From positions 62,001 to 126,000 of the forward strand of contig JADKHM010000016.1 in the NCBI GenBank assembly GCA_016721735.1: a stretch of 64,000 bases of DNA. The letters are read 5' to 3'. The notes beneath the pieces were generated by a model that saw only the letters and a program-made list of their open reading frames with translations, was not told the origin of the DNA and did no database searches. The translations under genes and the position numbers were made by a program. How positions within the stretch are numbered: the stretch's first letter is position 1; each line of letters starts with the position of its first letter. The stretch is from Flavobacterium sp. GTDB lineage: Bacteria > Bacteroidota > Bacteroidia > Flavobacteriales > Flavobacteriaceae. Shown piece after piece: positions 18,464-26,941 of this stretch.

Positions 18464-19396
18464 ATGAGAAATTACTTATGTGTGCTTGTGCTTTTCATTT
18501 CCTTCATTAACTATGGTCAATTTAGTACACCGCCACCACCTCCTGCATGTAAGGTTTATTCCATAATTGACACAAACAACGATGGTTATGCTAATTTTGA
18601 CATTGCCAACTACTTACAAGAACTCAGAAACCAATCACTTCAACAGGTAGGTTACAACTTGTCGGGCTATCAACTGATTTTATACCCTTCTGAATTTGAC
18701 CTTCTCAATAATACGAATCCGATTGGTCTCTCGTACACCAATATTGTTATTAACAGTCAATTTTGTTATCTAAAATTTATTTATAGTGGAAGCGGTCCAG
18801 AGTATTCACAACAAGATTTATCGCTTATTTATCCCGGATATTGCCATGTACTAGAAACGATTGCTTATAATGGTGACCCAGATAATGATGGCGTAGTTAC
18901 TGGCTTGGAAAATTTGAACAACAACACAAATCCATACGACGATAACACGGATGGCGACTCAAATGCTAATTTTAATGACTCCGACGATGATGGCGATGGT
19001 GTTTTAACTAGAAATGAAGATTACAATGAAAATGGAAGCGTATTGGATGACGATATTAATAACAACGGTATAAAAGATTATTTGGACGCTTTAGTAAAAG
19101 GACGTTTAAACCTAAATGTAAAATTATTTATCGAAGGATATTATAGTGGTTTGAACAACATGCACGCAGTAAAATCACGGTAGCCCGGTTTACCGGCGAC
19201 AAATGGCTCTTATTATATCGTTGTTAAGCCACAAAACGGAATTGAAACATGGAGTGCTACACCTCAATCTTTGAGTTCAACGGCATTAAATTATGATTTT
19301 AGTACCGGAACCAATAAATCATTTGGCAGCAATTTGAAAAACTTAGGAAATGGTGTTTTGGCTATAGTTTTTCACAAGATAAATCGCTCAAATTAA
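18464..19396 (+). pseudogene. Decayed T9SS-type secreted protein gene with thrombospondin type 3 repeats
   Basis: The first frame encodes 239 residues: a signal peptide (INYGQ), then aspartate-rich TSP3-like repeats (DPDNDGVVTGLE, DSDDDGDGVLT) and LFIEGYYSG. A TAG at 19181-19183 interrupts it. The same frame continues to 19396 with GSYYIVVKPQNGIETWSATP and LNYDFSTGTNKSFGSN, modules that normally follow EGYY in this family. A stretch between the two seems to be missing, and no T9SS tail is left. From about 19360 another frame runs to 19554 (SFSQDKSLKLINSFGQKRKM), of unknown origin. I read the locus as a real pseudogene. Confidence 0.7.
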
Positions 19397-19550
19397 TAAA
19401 TAGTTTTGGTCAAAAAAGAAAAATGTACTATGAAATTTCAGCAACTCGCATCATCGATTTTAAGCAACCCAAACGGCACACTTACGAATTTATTGAACAA
19501 TATAGCGAAAGTGTTTTCCAGACGACCAAAATTCGTTTTCATTCAAAATA

Positions 19551-20879
19551 CTAAACTTCAACATTTAGGAATATCATTCTCACAGAGCCGTCATCATCAA
19601 TTCTTGTGAGTTCAATATCGTGCAAAGTATTCACCAATTCCGGATTCCACGGTGTTTTGACTTTAACGTAGTTTTCGGTAAATCCGTGAATGTAACCTTC
19701 TTTATTTTCACTTTCAAACAAAACGGTTCGGTTCGTTCCCAATTGACTTTCATAAAAAGCCCGACGTTTCTTCACTGATAATCCGCGCAACATTTTACTT
19801 CTTTTCGCCCGAACGTTTGCAGGAACAATATCAGACATCAATGCCGCTTCAGTATTATCGCGCTCCGAATACGTAAACACATGCAAATACGAAATATCCA
19901 AATCATTCAAAAAATGATAGGTTTCTAAAAAATGCTCATCGGTTTCGCCGGGAAATCCAACGATCACATCAACGCCAATACAAGCGTGCGGCATGACTTC
20001 ACGAATTTTGCTCACGCGTTCCGTATAAACTTCACGCAGATAACGACGTTTCATCAATTTCAAAATGTCGTTGCTGCCCGACTGTAGCGGAATATGAAAA
20101 TGCGGTACAAAAGTTCTACTTTTGGATACGAATTCAATGGTTTCGTTCTTCAACAAATTCGGCTCGATAGAAGAAATGCGCAAACGCTCAATGCCTTCCA
20201 CTTTGTCTAGCGCTTGAACGAGTTCTAAAAAAGTGTGTTCATGTTTTTTGTTGCCAAATTCCCCTTTGCCATAGTCCCCAATATTCACGCCAGTCAACAC
20301 AATTTCCTTGATGTTCTGCTGTGAAATTTCATGCGCATTTTTCAACACGTTATCTAAAGCATCACTTCTAGAAATCCCACGCGCTAATGGAATGGTACAA
20401 TACGTACATTTATAATCGCAACCATCTTGCACTTTCAAAAAAGCACGGGTTCGGTCGCCGATGGAGTAACTTCCTACATAAAAATCAGCTTCGGCAATCT
20501 CACACGAATGCACTTCACCAAAATCATTTTTAGATAAGTCGTTGATATAATCTGTGATCTTAAATTTCTCTGTTGCACCCAACACCAAATCGACGCCATC
20601 TACAGCTGCCAATTCTTCTGGCTTCAATTGCGCATAACAACCCACCGCTGCTACAAAAGCCTTATCGTTGAGTTTCATGGCTTTCTTGACCACTTGTTTA
20701 AACTGCTTGTCAGCATTGTCCGTCACCGAACAAGTGTTGATGACATAAATATCCGCCACTTCCTCAAAATCAACGCGATCAAAACCTTCATCCTGAAAAT
20801 TCCTAGCAATAGTAGATGTTTCCGAAAAATTCAGTTTGCAACCGAGCGTATAAAAAGCAACTTTCTTTTTGGTATTCAT
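19551..20879 (-). CDS. mtaB: tRNA (t6A37)-methylthiotransferase MtaB
   Basis: The 442-residue protein starts VAFYTLGCKLNFSETS, the N-terminal UPF0004 domain with its first Cys. The radical SAM motif CDYKCTYC follows in the middle and a TRAM-like tail at the end (NRTVLFESENKEGYIHGFTENY). The CKLN and RISSIEPN forms point to MtaB rather than MiaB or RimO. It adds a methylthio group to t6A at tRNA position 37 and uses two Fe-S clusters. Its stop meets the end of the decayed T9SS locus. Confidence 0.92.
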   Translation of the reverse strand: MNTKKKVAFYTLGCKLNFSETSTIARNFQDEGFDRVDFEEVADIYVINTCSVTDNADKQFKQVVKKAMKLNDKAFVAAVGCYAQLKPEELAAVDGVDLVLGATEKFKITDYINDLSKNDFGEVHSCEIAEADFYVGSYSIGDRTRAFLKVQDGCDYKCTYCTIPLARGISRSDALDNVLKNAHEISQQNIKEIVLTGVNIGDYGKGEFGNKKHEHTFLELVQALDKVEGIERLRISSIEPNLLKNETIEFVSKSRTFVPHFHIPLQSGSNDILKLMKRRYLREVYTERVSKIREVMPHACIGVDVIVGFPGETDEHFLETYHFLNDLDISYLHVFTYSERDNTEAALMSDIVPANVRAKRSKMLRGLSVKKRRAFYESQLGTNRTVLFESENKEGYIHGFTENYVKVKTPWNPELVNTLHDIELTRIDDDGSVRMIFLNVEV

Positions 20880-20892
20880 AGTTTGATTTTTT

Positions 20893-20972
20893 GGGCGATC
20901 CCCGCCGAAAAAGGCGGGTCGGGTTTTCCGCAGTGCACGGCACTTTGCTCCAACCCCTATCGCGGATCCCGT
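20893..20972. repeat. GC-rich structured intergenic element
   Basis: The block is far richer in GC than its surroundings. It contains the hairpin CCCGCC-gaaaaa-GGCGGG and ends CCCCTATCGCGGATCCC. It lies just upstream of mtaB. I recall similar blocks between Flavobacterium genes, but only one copy is present here. Confidence 0.5.
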
Positions 20973-21096
20973 AGAGAAAGAAATTAATCTTCAAAAACGG
21001 ACTGCAAAAGTACACACAAAAATCGATTAGAAAAAACAGCATTCTTGTTTTTTAAGAACTCGCTATCAATAGATTATAATTTCATTACAACTCAAC

Positions 21097-21178
21097 TGCC
21101 CTAGCCCTGATAGTAGCGGCATCCTTTTGTGCCGGCGTTCGGCACAAAAGATAAAGTGGATAGCGGGAAATAGCTTCC
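21097..21178. repeat. Dispersed hairpin repeat, copy 2
   Basis: It starts TGCCCTAGCCCTGATAG like the other two copies. The core stem is perfect: CTTTTGTGCC with GGCACAAAAG around a 7-nt loop. It lies between mtaB and the GlmU-like gene. Confidence 0.82.
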
Positions 21179-21181
21179 AAT

Positions 21182-21210
21182 AAAAAACCACAACTGCATT
21201 ACAATTGTGG
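21182..21210 (-). terminator. Terminator of the GlmU-like gene
   Basis: On the minus strand CCACAA-t-TG ... CA-g-TTGTGG is followed by six T residues. It lies 31 nt after the stop codon at 21242. Confidence 0.75.
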
Positions 21211-21241
21211 CCATTATCAATTATCAATTATTAATTGTCAA

Positions 21242-22417
21242 TTATTCGTTTCTATATTTTTTAGTGAGTTCAAAAACGTGCTCCAAAATGCGTGCTTCTT
21301 TTTCATCAAATTCAACGTGACGGCGTGACATTACAATTCTTGCGGTTTCAAAAGCTTTCTTCGTGATGTATGTCGAAAATCCTGCCGCACCGCCCCAAGA
21401 GAAACTCGGAACGAAATTGCGAGGAAACCCAGCGCCAAAAATATTGGTACTCACGCCCACCACCGTTCCGGTATTAAACATCGTGTTGATGCCACATTTG
21501 CTGTGATCGCCCATCATCAAACCGCAAAACTGCAAGCCGGTTTTGGCGAAACTCTCGGTTTCGTAGCTCCACAATTTGACTTCTTCGTAGTTGTTTTTAA
21601 GATTGGAATTATTGCTGTCGGCGCCAATATTGCACCACTCGCCCAAGACGGAGTTGCCTAAAAAGCCGTCGTGCCCTTTGTTGGAATAGCCGAACAAAAC
21701 GGAGTTACTCACTTCACCACCAATGCGACAATGTGGACCAACAGTGGTGGCACCATAAACTTTGGTTGCTAATTTGACTTGCGCTTCTTCACATAAGGCA
21801 AATGGACCACGGATTACGGAACCTTCCATAATCTCGGAATTCTTTCCGATATATATTGGACCAGCCGAAGCATTTAAGGTCACAAATTCTAACTTTGCGC
21901 CTTCTTCGATGAAAATATTTTCTGGCGAAATAACATTCACGCTTTTCGGAATCGGTTGCGATTTGCGATCTTCAGTTAACAGTTCGAAATCTTCCCGTAG
22001 TGCCGCATCATTCTTGGCGAAAATATCCCAAGGATGGGCGACAAAAAGACAATCGTTTTGGTAGTCGATTATCTCATAGTTATCGAAATCAACTTCCTCT
22101 TGCGTGTCTTGCGTATAAAAAGCAATGACTTCTTCACCTTTAAAAATCGCTTGATTGGGCTCGAGGTTTTTGACCATCTCCGACAAAATATCGTTGGGCA
22201 AGAAAGACGCATTGATCATGACATTCTCCTCCATTTCCACCATCGGATATTTTTCCGAAAGATATTCTTCGGTGAGTGTCGTGGTGGTGGTTCCTAGATG
22301 TTTTTCCCATTTTTCTCTAATAGTCAGAATTCCGATACGAATATCAGCTACTGGACGTGTGAAAGTAAAAGGAAGCAGTGCATTTCGGACAGTTCCGTCA
22401 AAAAGAATATAGTTCAT
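21242..22417 (-). CDS. GlmU-family putative sugar-1-phosphate nucleotidyltransferase
   Basis: The 391-residue protein begins MNYILFDGTVRNALLPFTFTRPVADI, the start typical of the Bacteroidetes GlmU-like family. The second half carries left-handed beta-helix hexapeptides (PIYIGKNSEIMEGSVIRGPF, GNSVLGEWCNIGADSNNSNL). It probably transfers nucleotidyl or acyl groups to sugar phosphates, but it lacks the classic N-terminal GxGTRM motif and its substrate is not clear. Confidence 0.8.
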   Translation of the reverse strand: MNYILFDGTVRNALLPFTFTRPVADIRIGILTIREKWEKHLGTTTTTLTEEYLSEKYPMVEMEENVMINASFLPNDILSEMVKNLEPNQAIFKGEEVIAFYTQDTQEEVDFDNYEIIDYQNDCLFVAHPWDIFAKNDAALREDFELLTEDRKSQPIPKSVNVISPENIFIEEGAKLEFVTLNASAGPIYIGKNSEIMEGSVIRGPFALCEEAQVKLATKVYGATTVGPHCRIGGEVSNSVLFGYSNKGHDGFLGNSVLGEWCNIGADSNNSNLKNNYEEVKLWSYETESFAKTGLQFCGLMMGDHSKCGINTMFNTGTVVGVSTNIFGAGFPRNFVPSFSWGGAAGFSTYITKKAFETARIVMSRRHVEFDEKEARILEHVFELTKKYRNE

Positions 22418-22497
22418 GATATGAGGTTAGAAGGTTCAGTAGTTAGGTTGTTTGTCTTTTCAAAAATAGTGATTCAAAAGTACAAAGTTCTACCAAA

Positions 22498-22522
22498 TAA
22501 AAAAACCTTTCCAAATGGAAAG
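22498..22522 (-). terminator. Terminator of rpmE2
   Basis: CCTTTCC (22506-22512) pairs with GGAAAGG (22516-22522). The A run before it gives the T tract on the minus strand. Confidence 0.82.
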
Positions 22523-22551
22523 GCTTTCTTGTATTTTGAACACTGTATTTC

Positions 22552-22803
22552 TTATTTACCGTGTTTAGCGTATTTAGTTTTGAATTTATCGATACGACCT
22601 GCAGTATCAATAAGTTTAGATTTACCAGTATAAAAAGGGTGAGAAGTTCTAGAAATCTCCATTTTTACTACAGGATATTCAACTCCTTCGTGTGTGATTG
22701 TTTCTCTAGTATCAGCAGTAGATTTAGTGATAAAAACATCTTCGTTCGACATGTCTTTGAATGCAACTAATCTGTAATTTTCTGGGTGAATTCCTTTTTT
22801 CAT
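22552..22803 (-). CDS. rpmE2: 50S ribosomal protein L31 type B
   Basis: The 83-residue protein begins MKKGIHPENYRLVAFKDMSN and has SRTSHPFYTGKSKLIDTAGR, the L31 signature. It has no CxxC zinc site, so it is the type B form that works without zinc. It has its own promoter, a structured leader and a terminator. Confidence 0.96.
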   Translation of the reverse strand: MKKGIHPENYRLVAFKDMSNEDVFITKSTADTRETITHEGVEYPVVKMEISRTSHPFYTGKSKLIDTAGRIDKFKTKYAKHGK

Positions 22804-22826
22804 GATAAATTTTATTTTTCTTAATG

Positions 22827-22880
22827 GTTATAAGCTAGTTTTGCGGCTTCTCTTTTGAAAAGGTATAAACGCCTTATAAC
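22827..22880 (-). promoter_or_regulatory. Structured 5' leader of rpmE2 (possible L31 autoregulatory element)
   Basis: On the minus strand the leader folds with an outer stem GTTATAAG / CTTATAAC (complements of 22873-22880 and 22827-22834). Inside, CTTTTC-AAAA-GAGAAG makes a tetraloop hairpin next to a GCG/CGC pair. It ends about 23 nt before the start codon. Its position suits feedback by L31, which is inference. Confidence 0.5.
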
Positions 22881-22916
22881 TTTTTACTATATTATTTTTG
22901 AGTGTGCAAATTTACA

Positions 22917-22946
22917 CTTATTTTTTAAAAATCAAATGTTTATTTA
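22917..22946 (-). promoter_or_regulatory. rpmE2 promoter
   Basis: On the minus strand TAAATTTG (complement of 22917-22924) is preceded by TTTG (complement of 22943-22946) with a spacer of about 18 nt. The leader to the ATG is about 110 nt. Confidence 0.7.
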
Positions 22947-23001
22947 CTTTTTTTAAATGCAGATCTAAAACAAATTTTACCGTGTGTAAATTGGGAATTG
23001 T

Positions 23002-23009
23002 TATATTTG
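23002..23009 (+). promoter_or_regulatory. -7 box TATATTTG before the DUF4199 gene
   Basis: TATATTTG fits the consensus and lies 26 nt before the ATG at 23036. It would also serve the glycosyltransferase gene behind it. Confidence 0.55.
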
Positions 23010-23035
23010 TAGCTTAAACGCTAATTCAAAAACAA

Positions 23036-23561
23036 ATGGAAGAATTAAGAAAAAACGCAGCGAGATACGGACTATTCCTAGGCATATTTATTATAGTAAC
23101 AACAACGCTTATATGCGATAGACATTTCGCTATTTACTGCTTCGTGGTTCGGCATGCTTAATATGGCAATCGTCATAGCTTTTGGCGCTTTTGCAGCTGT
23201 GCAATCGAAGAAAAACCAAGGCGGATTCCTTACTTTTAAAGAAACCTTTACTAGTTTTTTAGTGGCTGTTTTGGTCGGATTATTTATCTCGACCTTATTT
23301 TCTATTTTGCTATTTAATGTAATTGATCCTGAAGCTAAACAAATCATCTCAGACAATGTCATAAAAATGACATCAGGCATGATGGAGAAATTTGGCGCAA
23401 AACCAGCAGACATCAATAATGTTATTAAAGAAATGCAAAAAACAGATTCTTTTGGCGTTTTTGGGCAATTAAAAGGATTCGTATTCAATATTGTCATATA
23501 CAGTATCATCGGCTTAATTACCGCATTAATCATTCGTCGAGAGCGCCCACAAAGTATCTAA
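23036..23561 (+). CDS. DUF4199 membrane protein (frameshifted)
   Basis: The ATG at 23036 opens MEELRKNAARYGLFLGIFII, the first helix of a DUF4199 protein, but this frame stops about 42 residues in. From 23115 the next frame reads AIDISLFTASWFGMLNMAIV and continues to 23561 as the rest of the family. The join lies in the TATAT stretch at 23109-23114 (one base extra or one TA unit lost). Restored, it is a four-helix inner-membrane protein of about 175 residues. The glycosyltransferase gene begins 5 nt later, a pairing common in flavobacteria. Function unknown. Confidence 0.78.
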
Positions 23562-23565
23562 ATTA

Positions 23566-24528
23566 ATGAATTTATCTATCGTTATTCCGCTTCTCAACGA
23601 AGAAGAATCCCTGCAAGAACTCCATAACTGGATTGTAAATGTTATGAAATCAAATAATTACACTTATGAAGTGTTGTTTATTGATGACGGTAGCACCGAC
23701 AATTCTTGGTCGATAATTGAAAAATTATCCCTAGAAAATCCAAATATCAAAGGAATTCGCTTTCAAAAAAACTACGGAAAATCGCAGGCATTGCACGCTG
23801 GTTTTGCCAAAGCACAGGGCGACGTCATCATCACTATGGACGCAGACTTGCAAGACAATCCTGAAGAAATTCCAGAGTTGAATGAGATGATTGTGGAAGG
23901 CGGATTTGACCTAGTATCAGGTTGGAAGAAAAAACGATACGATTCGGTAGTTACGAAAAACTTGCCGTCGAAATTATTTAATTGGGCTGCGAGACAAACT
24001 TCGGGTGTGCAGTTGAATGATTTCAATTGTGGACTCAAGGCCTACAAAAAAGCGGTGGTAAAAAACATCGAAGTTTCGGGAGAAATGCATCGCTATATTC
24101 CTGTATTGGCGAAGAACGCTGGGTTTTCTAAAATTGGAGAAAAGGTGGTCAAACACCAAGCACGAAAATATGGCGAAACCAAATTTGGAATGGAACGCTT
24201 TATCAATGGGTTTTTAGATTTGATCACCATTTGGTTTTTATCGCGCTTTGGAAAAAGACCGATGCACTTATTCGGCGCACTAGGCGTTTTGATGTTTGTT
24301 ATTGGTTTCCTTTCGACGACGTTAATCATTACCTTGAAATTGGTCAAATTGTACGCGGGTTTAGAAACCATCTTGGTTACTGACAATCCGTTATTTTATA
24401 TTGCATTAACCACGATGATTATCGGAACGCAATTGTTTTTAGCAGGTTTTTTAGGCGAGATTATTTTGAGAACAAAGAACAATGAAGAGCGCTATAAAGT
24501 TTCCGATGAAGTTAATTTTTCGAAATAA
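23566..24528 (+). CDS. GT2 glycosyltransferase (DPM1/GtrB-like)
   Basis: The 320-residue protein starts LSIVIPLLNEEESLQELHNW. It has the nucleotide-sugar motif FIDDGSTDNS and the metal site MDADLQDNPEE. Two C-terminal membrane helices (about residues 230-255 and 265-295) anchor it in the inner membrane. Relatives move a sugar from a nucleotide donor to polyprenyl phosphate. It is probably co-transcribed with DUF4199. Confidence 0.9.
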   Translation: MNLSIVIPLLNEEESLQELHNWIVNVMKSNNYTYEVLFIDDGSTDNSWSIIEKLSLENPNIKGIRFQKNYGKSQALHAGFAKAQGDVIITMDADLQDNPEEIPELNEMIVEGGFDLVSGWKKKRYDSVVTKNLPSKLFNWAARQTSGVQLNDFNCGLKAYKKAVVKNIEVSGEMHRYIPVLAKNAGFSKIGEKVVKHQARKYGETKFGMERFINGFLDLITIWFLSRFGKRPMHLFGALGVLMFVIGFLSTTLIITLKLVKLYAGLETILVTDNPLFYIALTTMIIGTQLFLAGFLGEIILRTKNNEERYKVSDEVNFSK

Positions 24529-24540
24529 TTTAATTCTTTA

Positions 24541-24559
24541 AGGTCACAATTTGTGACCT
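24541..24559. repeat. 19-bp palindrome before the ORF6N gene
   Basis: AGGTCACAATTTGTGACCT is an almost perfect palindrome 18 nt before the ORF6N start. A near-identical sequence lies inside the gene. Both are followed by CAAAC. It may be an operator or a weak terminator. Confidence 0.6.
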
Positions 24560-24576
24560 CAAACTTTTAAAAATAG

Positions 24577-25068
24577 ATGGAACTGGAAGTTATCCAAAAC
24601 AAAATATTTGAGATACGTGGATGCAAAGTCATGCTAGATTTTGATTTGGCATTGCTTTATAATGTTGAAAACAAAGCTCTTAAACAGTCCATTAGACGAA
24701 ATATTAATAGATTTCCGAGTGATTTCATGTTCGAACTTACTGAATTTGAGTTTGAAAGTTTGAGGTCACAAATTGTGACCTCAAACCGTGGAGGTGTCCG
24801 TTACATGCCATTCGCTTTTACCGAACAGGGAATCGCTATGCTATCGAGCGTGTTGAATAGTGAAAAGGCCATTGAAATTAATATCTCGATTATAAGAGCT
24901 TTTGTGACGATGCGGCAATTTACTTTAAGTTATAGTGAATTAAAAACCAGAATTGAAGAAATAGAAAATCAATTTCCCGATATTTACAAAGCGTTGAATT
25001 ATTTGGTAGACAAAGACAAATTAGGTAGCAATACTAAAGAAAGAACTAAAATTGGTTACAAAAAGTGA
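24577..25068 (+). CDS. ORF6N-domain DNA-binding protein
   Basis: The 163-residue protein carries an N-terminal ORF6N domain (IRGCKVMLDFDLALLYNVENKALKQSI, then RYMPFAFTEQGIAMLSSVL), related to phage antirepressors. The C-terminal part is a short helical region. Such genes are often mobile or phage-derived. It stands between the glycosyltransferase and the mutase, flanked by a palindrome and a dispersed repeat, which suggests an insertion into a housekeeping block. Confidence 0.85.
   Translation: MELEVIQNKIFEIRGCKVMLDFDLALLYNVENKALKQSIRRNINRFPSDFMFELTEFEFESLRSQIVTSNRGGVRYMPFAFTEQGIAMLSSVLNSEKAIEINISIIRAFVTMRQFTLSYSELKTRIEEIENQFPDIYKALNYLVDKDKLGSNTKERTKIGYKK
24762..24782. repeat. Palindrome inside the ORF6N gene
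   Basis: GAGGTCACAAATTGTGACCTC is a 21-bp near-palindrome that encodes RSQIVTS. It repeats the upstream palindrome with only the central bases swapped, and the same CAAAC follows. Confidence 0.6.
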
Positions 25069-25080
25069 ATTTGAAACTGA

Positions 25081-25168
25081 TGCCCTAGCCCTGATGGAAG
25101 CGGTTATCCTTTTGGGCTATTGTTTAGCGCAAAAGATAGGAGCGAACAGCAGGATTAAGCTCCTAAAA
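25081..25168. repeat. Dispersed hairpin repeat, copy 3
   Basis: It starts TGCCCTAGCCCTGATGG. The core stem is CTTTTGGGCT with AGCGCAAAAG, where the loop-closing C-G of copies 1 and 2 has become T-A and one G-G mismatch is present. It lies between ORF6N and the mutase. Confidence 0.78.
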
Positions 25169-25213
25169 AAATAGAACAGAGAAAATAGAATTAAGAAAAA
25201 AGAAGAATACAAT

Positions 25214-26941
25214 ATGGAAATTCCACAAAATATCCTTGCAGCAGTCAACGAATGGCTCACACCTACCTTTGATGCAGCAACGCAAGAGGCGATAAAAGAA
25301 ATGATGACGACCTCTCCCAAAGAATTAGAGGAGAGTTTTTATAAAAATCTAGAATTCGGAACCGGCGGAATGCGGGGCGTCATGGGTGTTGGAACGAACC
25401 GTATCAACAAATATACGTTAGGTAAAAACACTCAAGGTTTATCGGATTATATGCATGAAGTTTTTCCAGGTAAATCCTTGAAAGTTGTTATTGCATTTGA
25501 CTGTCGACATAACAGTAACACTTTAGCGAAAGTCGTAGCCGATGTGTTTTCAGCAAACGGCATTAAAGTATATTTGTTTTCGGATATGCGCCCAACGCCA
25601 GAGTTGAGTTTTGCTTTAAAACACTTGGGATGTCAAGCTGGAATCGTACTGACTGCTTCTCACAATCCGCCAGAATACAACGGATATAAAGTGTATTGGG
25701 AAGATGGCGGACAATTGGTGCCGCCGCAAGATGGCGAAATTATCAAACGTATAGAAGCGCTTCGTTATGATCAAATCAAATTTGCATCGAATCCAGATTT
25801 GATTGAATACATCGACTCTGCTGTTGATGAAGCCTTTTTCAATTCATCGGTAGCGAACGCAAGCTTCAATACACCGCAAGCAGCCAAAGACAATTTGAAT
25901 ATTGTTTTCACGTCATTGCACGGAACGTCTATTAAAGCAGTTCCGCAGACTTTGGCAAAAGCGGGTTACACCAACGTCAATATTGTTCCTGAACAAGCGG
26001 AGCCGAATGGCGATTTCCCAACAGTAAAATCTCCAAACCCAGAAGAACCAGAAGCATTGACCATGGCGATGGCTTTGGCGGAAAAATTAAACGCTGATAT
26101 TGTGGTCGGAACTGACCCTGATTGTGATCGATTGGGGGTTGCGGTAAGAAATACAGAAGGCAAAATGACTTTGTTGAATGGGAATCAAACGATGGTTTTG
26201 ATGACCGCGTTCTTGCTGGAGCAGTGGAAACGACAAGGAAAGATTACCGGAAAACAATTTATTGGATCGACGATTGTGTCAACGCCGATGATGTTGACTT
26301 TAGCCGATGCTTATGAAGTGGAGTGTAAAGTGGGATTGACCGGATTTAAATGGATTGCAAAATTTATCAAAGATTTTCCTGAATTAGAATTTATAGGCGG
26401 CGGTGAAGAAAGTTTTGGGTATATGGTGGGCGATGCTGTTCGCGATAAAGATGCCGTTGCAGCTACTTTGTTGATATGCGAAGTTGCGGCGCAGGCAAAA
26501 GCTAGCGGAAGTTCTGTCTATCAAGAATTACTAAATCTGTATGTAGACCACGGATTTTATAAAGAATATTTAGTTTCCTTAACCAAAAAAGGAATCGATG
26601 GTTTGCGAGAAATCAACCAGATGATGGTAGACATGCGTGAAAATCCAGTGAAAGAAATCAACGGTCAACGTGTTGTCATGTTAGAAGATTACAAAAAATC
26701 GATCGCAAAGAATTTATTGACGGGTGAAGAAGAAGCGCTAAAAGTCCCTAAATCAGATGTGTTGATTTATTATACGGAAGACGGTGCAAAAATCGCAGCC
26801 AGACCAAGCGGTACAGAACCTAAAATTAAATTCTATGTGAGTGTTAATGCGGAATTGGATTCGGTTCAAAATGCAGCGAAAGTGGAAGCTATTTTAGATG
26901 AGAAAATCAAAAACATCCTCATAGACCTAAACATTATTTAA
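25214..26941 (+). CDS. Phosphoglucomutase/phosphomannomutase family protein
   Basis: The 575-residue enzyme has the four domains of the alpha-D-phosphohexomutase family. The active-site Ser lies in TASHNPPEYNGYK, the metal loop is DPDCDR, the sugar loop GGGEESFGY and the phosphate site RPSGTEPKIKFY. It interconverts hexose 1- and 6-phosphates in the cytoplasm. Its stop overlaps the ATG of the ABC exporter by one base, so the two are coupled. Confidence 0.93.
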   Translation: MEIPQNILAAVNEWLTPTFDAATQEAIKEMMTTSPKELEESFYKNLEFGTGGMRGVMGVGTNRINKYTLGKNTQGLSDYMHEVFPGKSLKVVIAFDCRHNSNTLAKVVADVFSANGIKVYLFSDMRPTPELSFALKHLGCQAGIVLTASHNPPEYNGYKVYWEDGGQLVPPQDGEIIKRIEALRYDQIKFASNPDLIEYIDSAVDEAFFNSSVANASFNTPQAAKDNLNIVFTSLHGTSIKAVPQTLAKAGYTNVNIVPEQAEPNGDFPTVKSPNPEEPEALTMAMALAEKLNADIVVGTDPDCDRLGVAVRNTEGKMTLLNGNQTMVLMTAFLLEQWKRQGKITGKQFIGSTIVSTPMMLTLADAYEVECKVGLTGFKWIAKFIKDFPELEFIGGGEESFGYMVGDAVRDKDAVAATLLICEVAAQAKASGSSVYQELLNLYVDHGFYKEYLVSLTKKGIDGLREINQMMVDMRENPVKEINGQRVVMLEDYKKSIAKNLLTGEEEALKVPKSDVLIYYTEDGAKIAARPSGTEPKIKFYVSVNAELDSVQNAAKVEAILDEKIKNILIDLNII

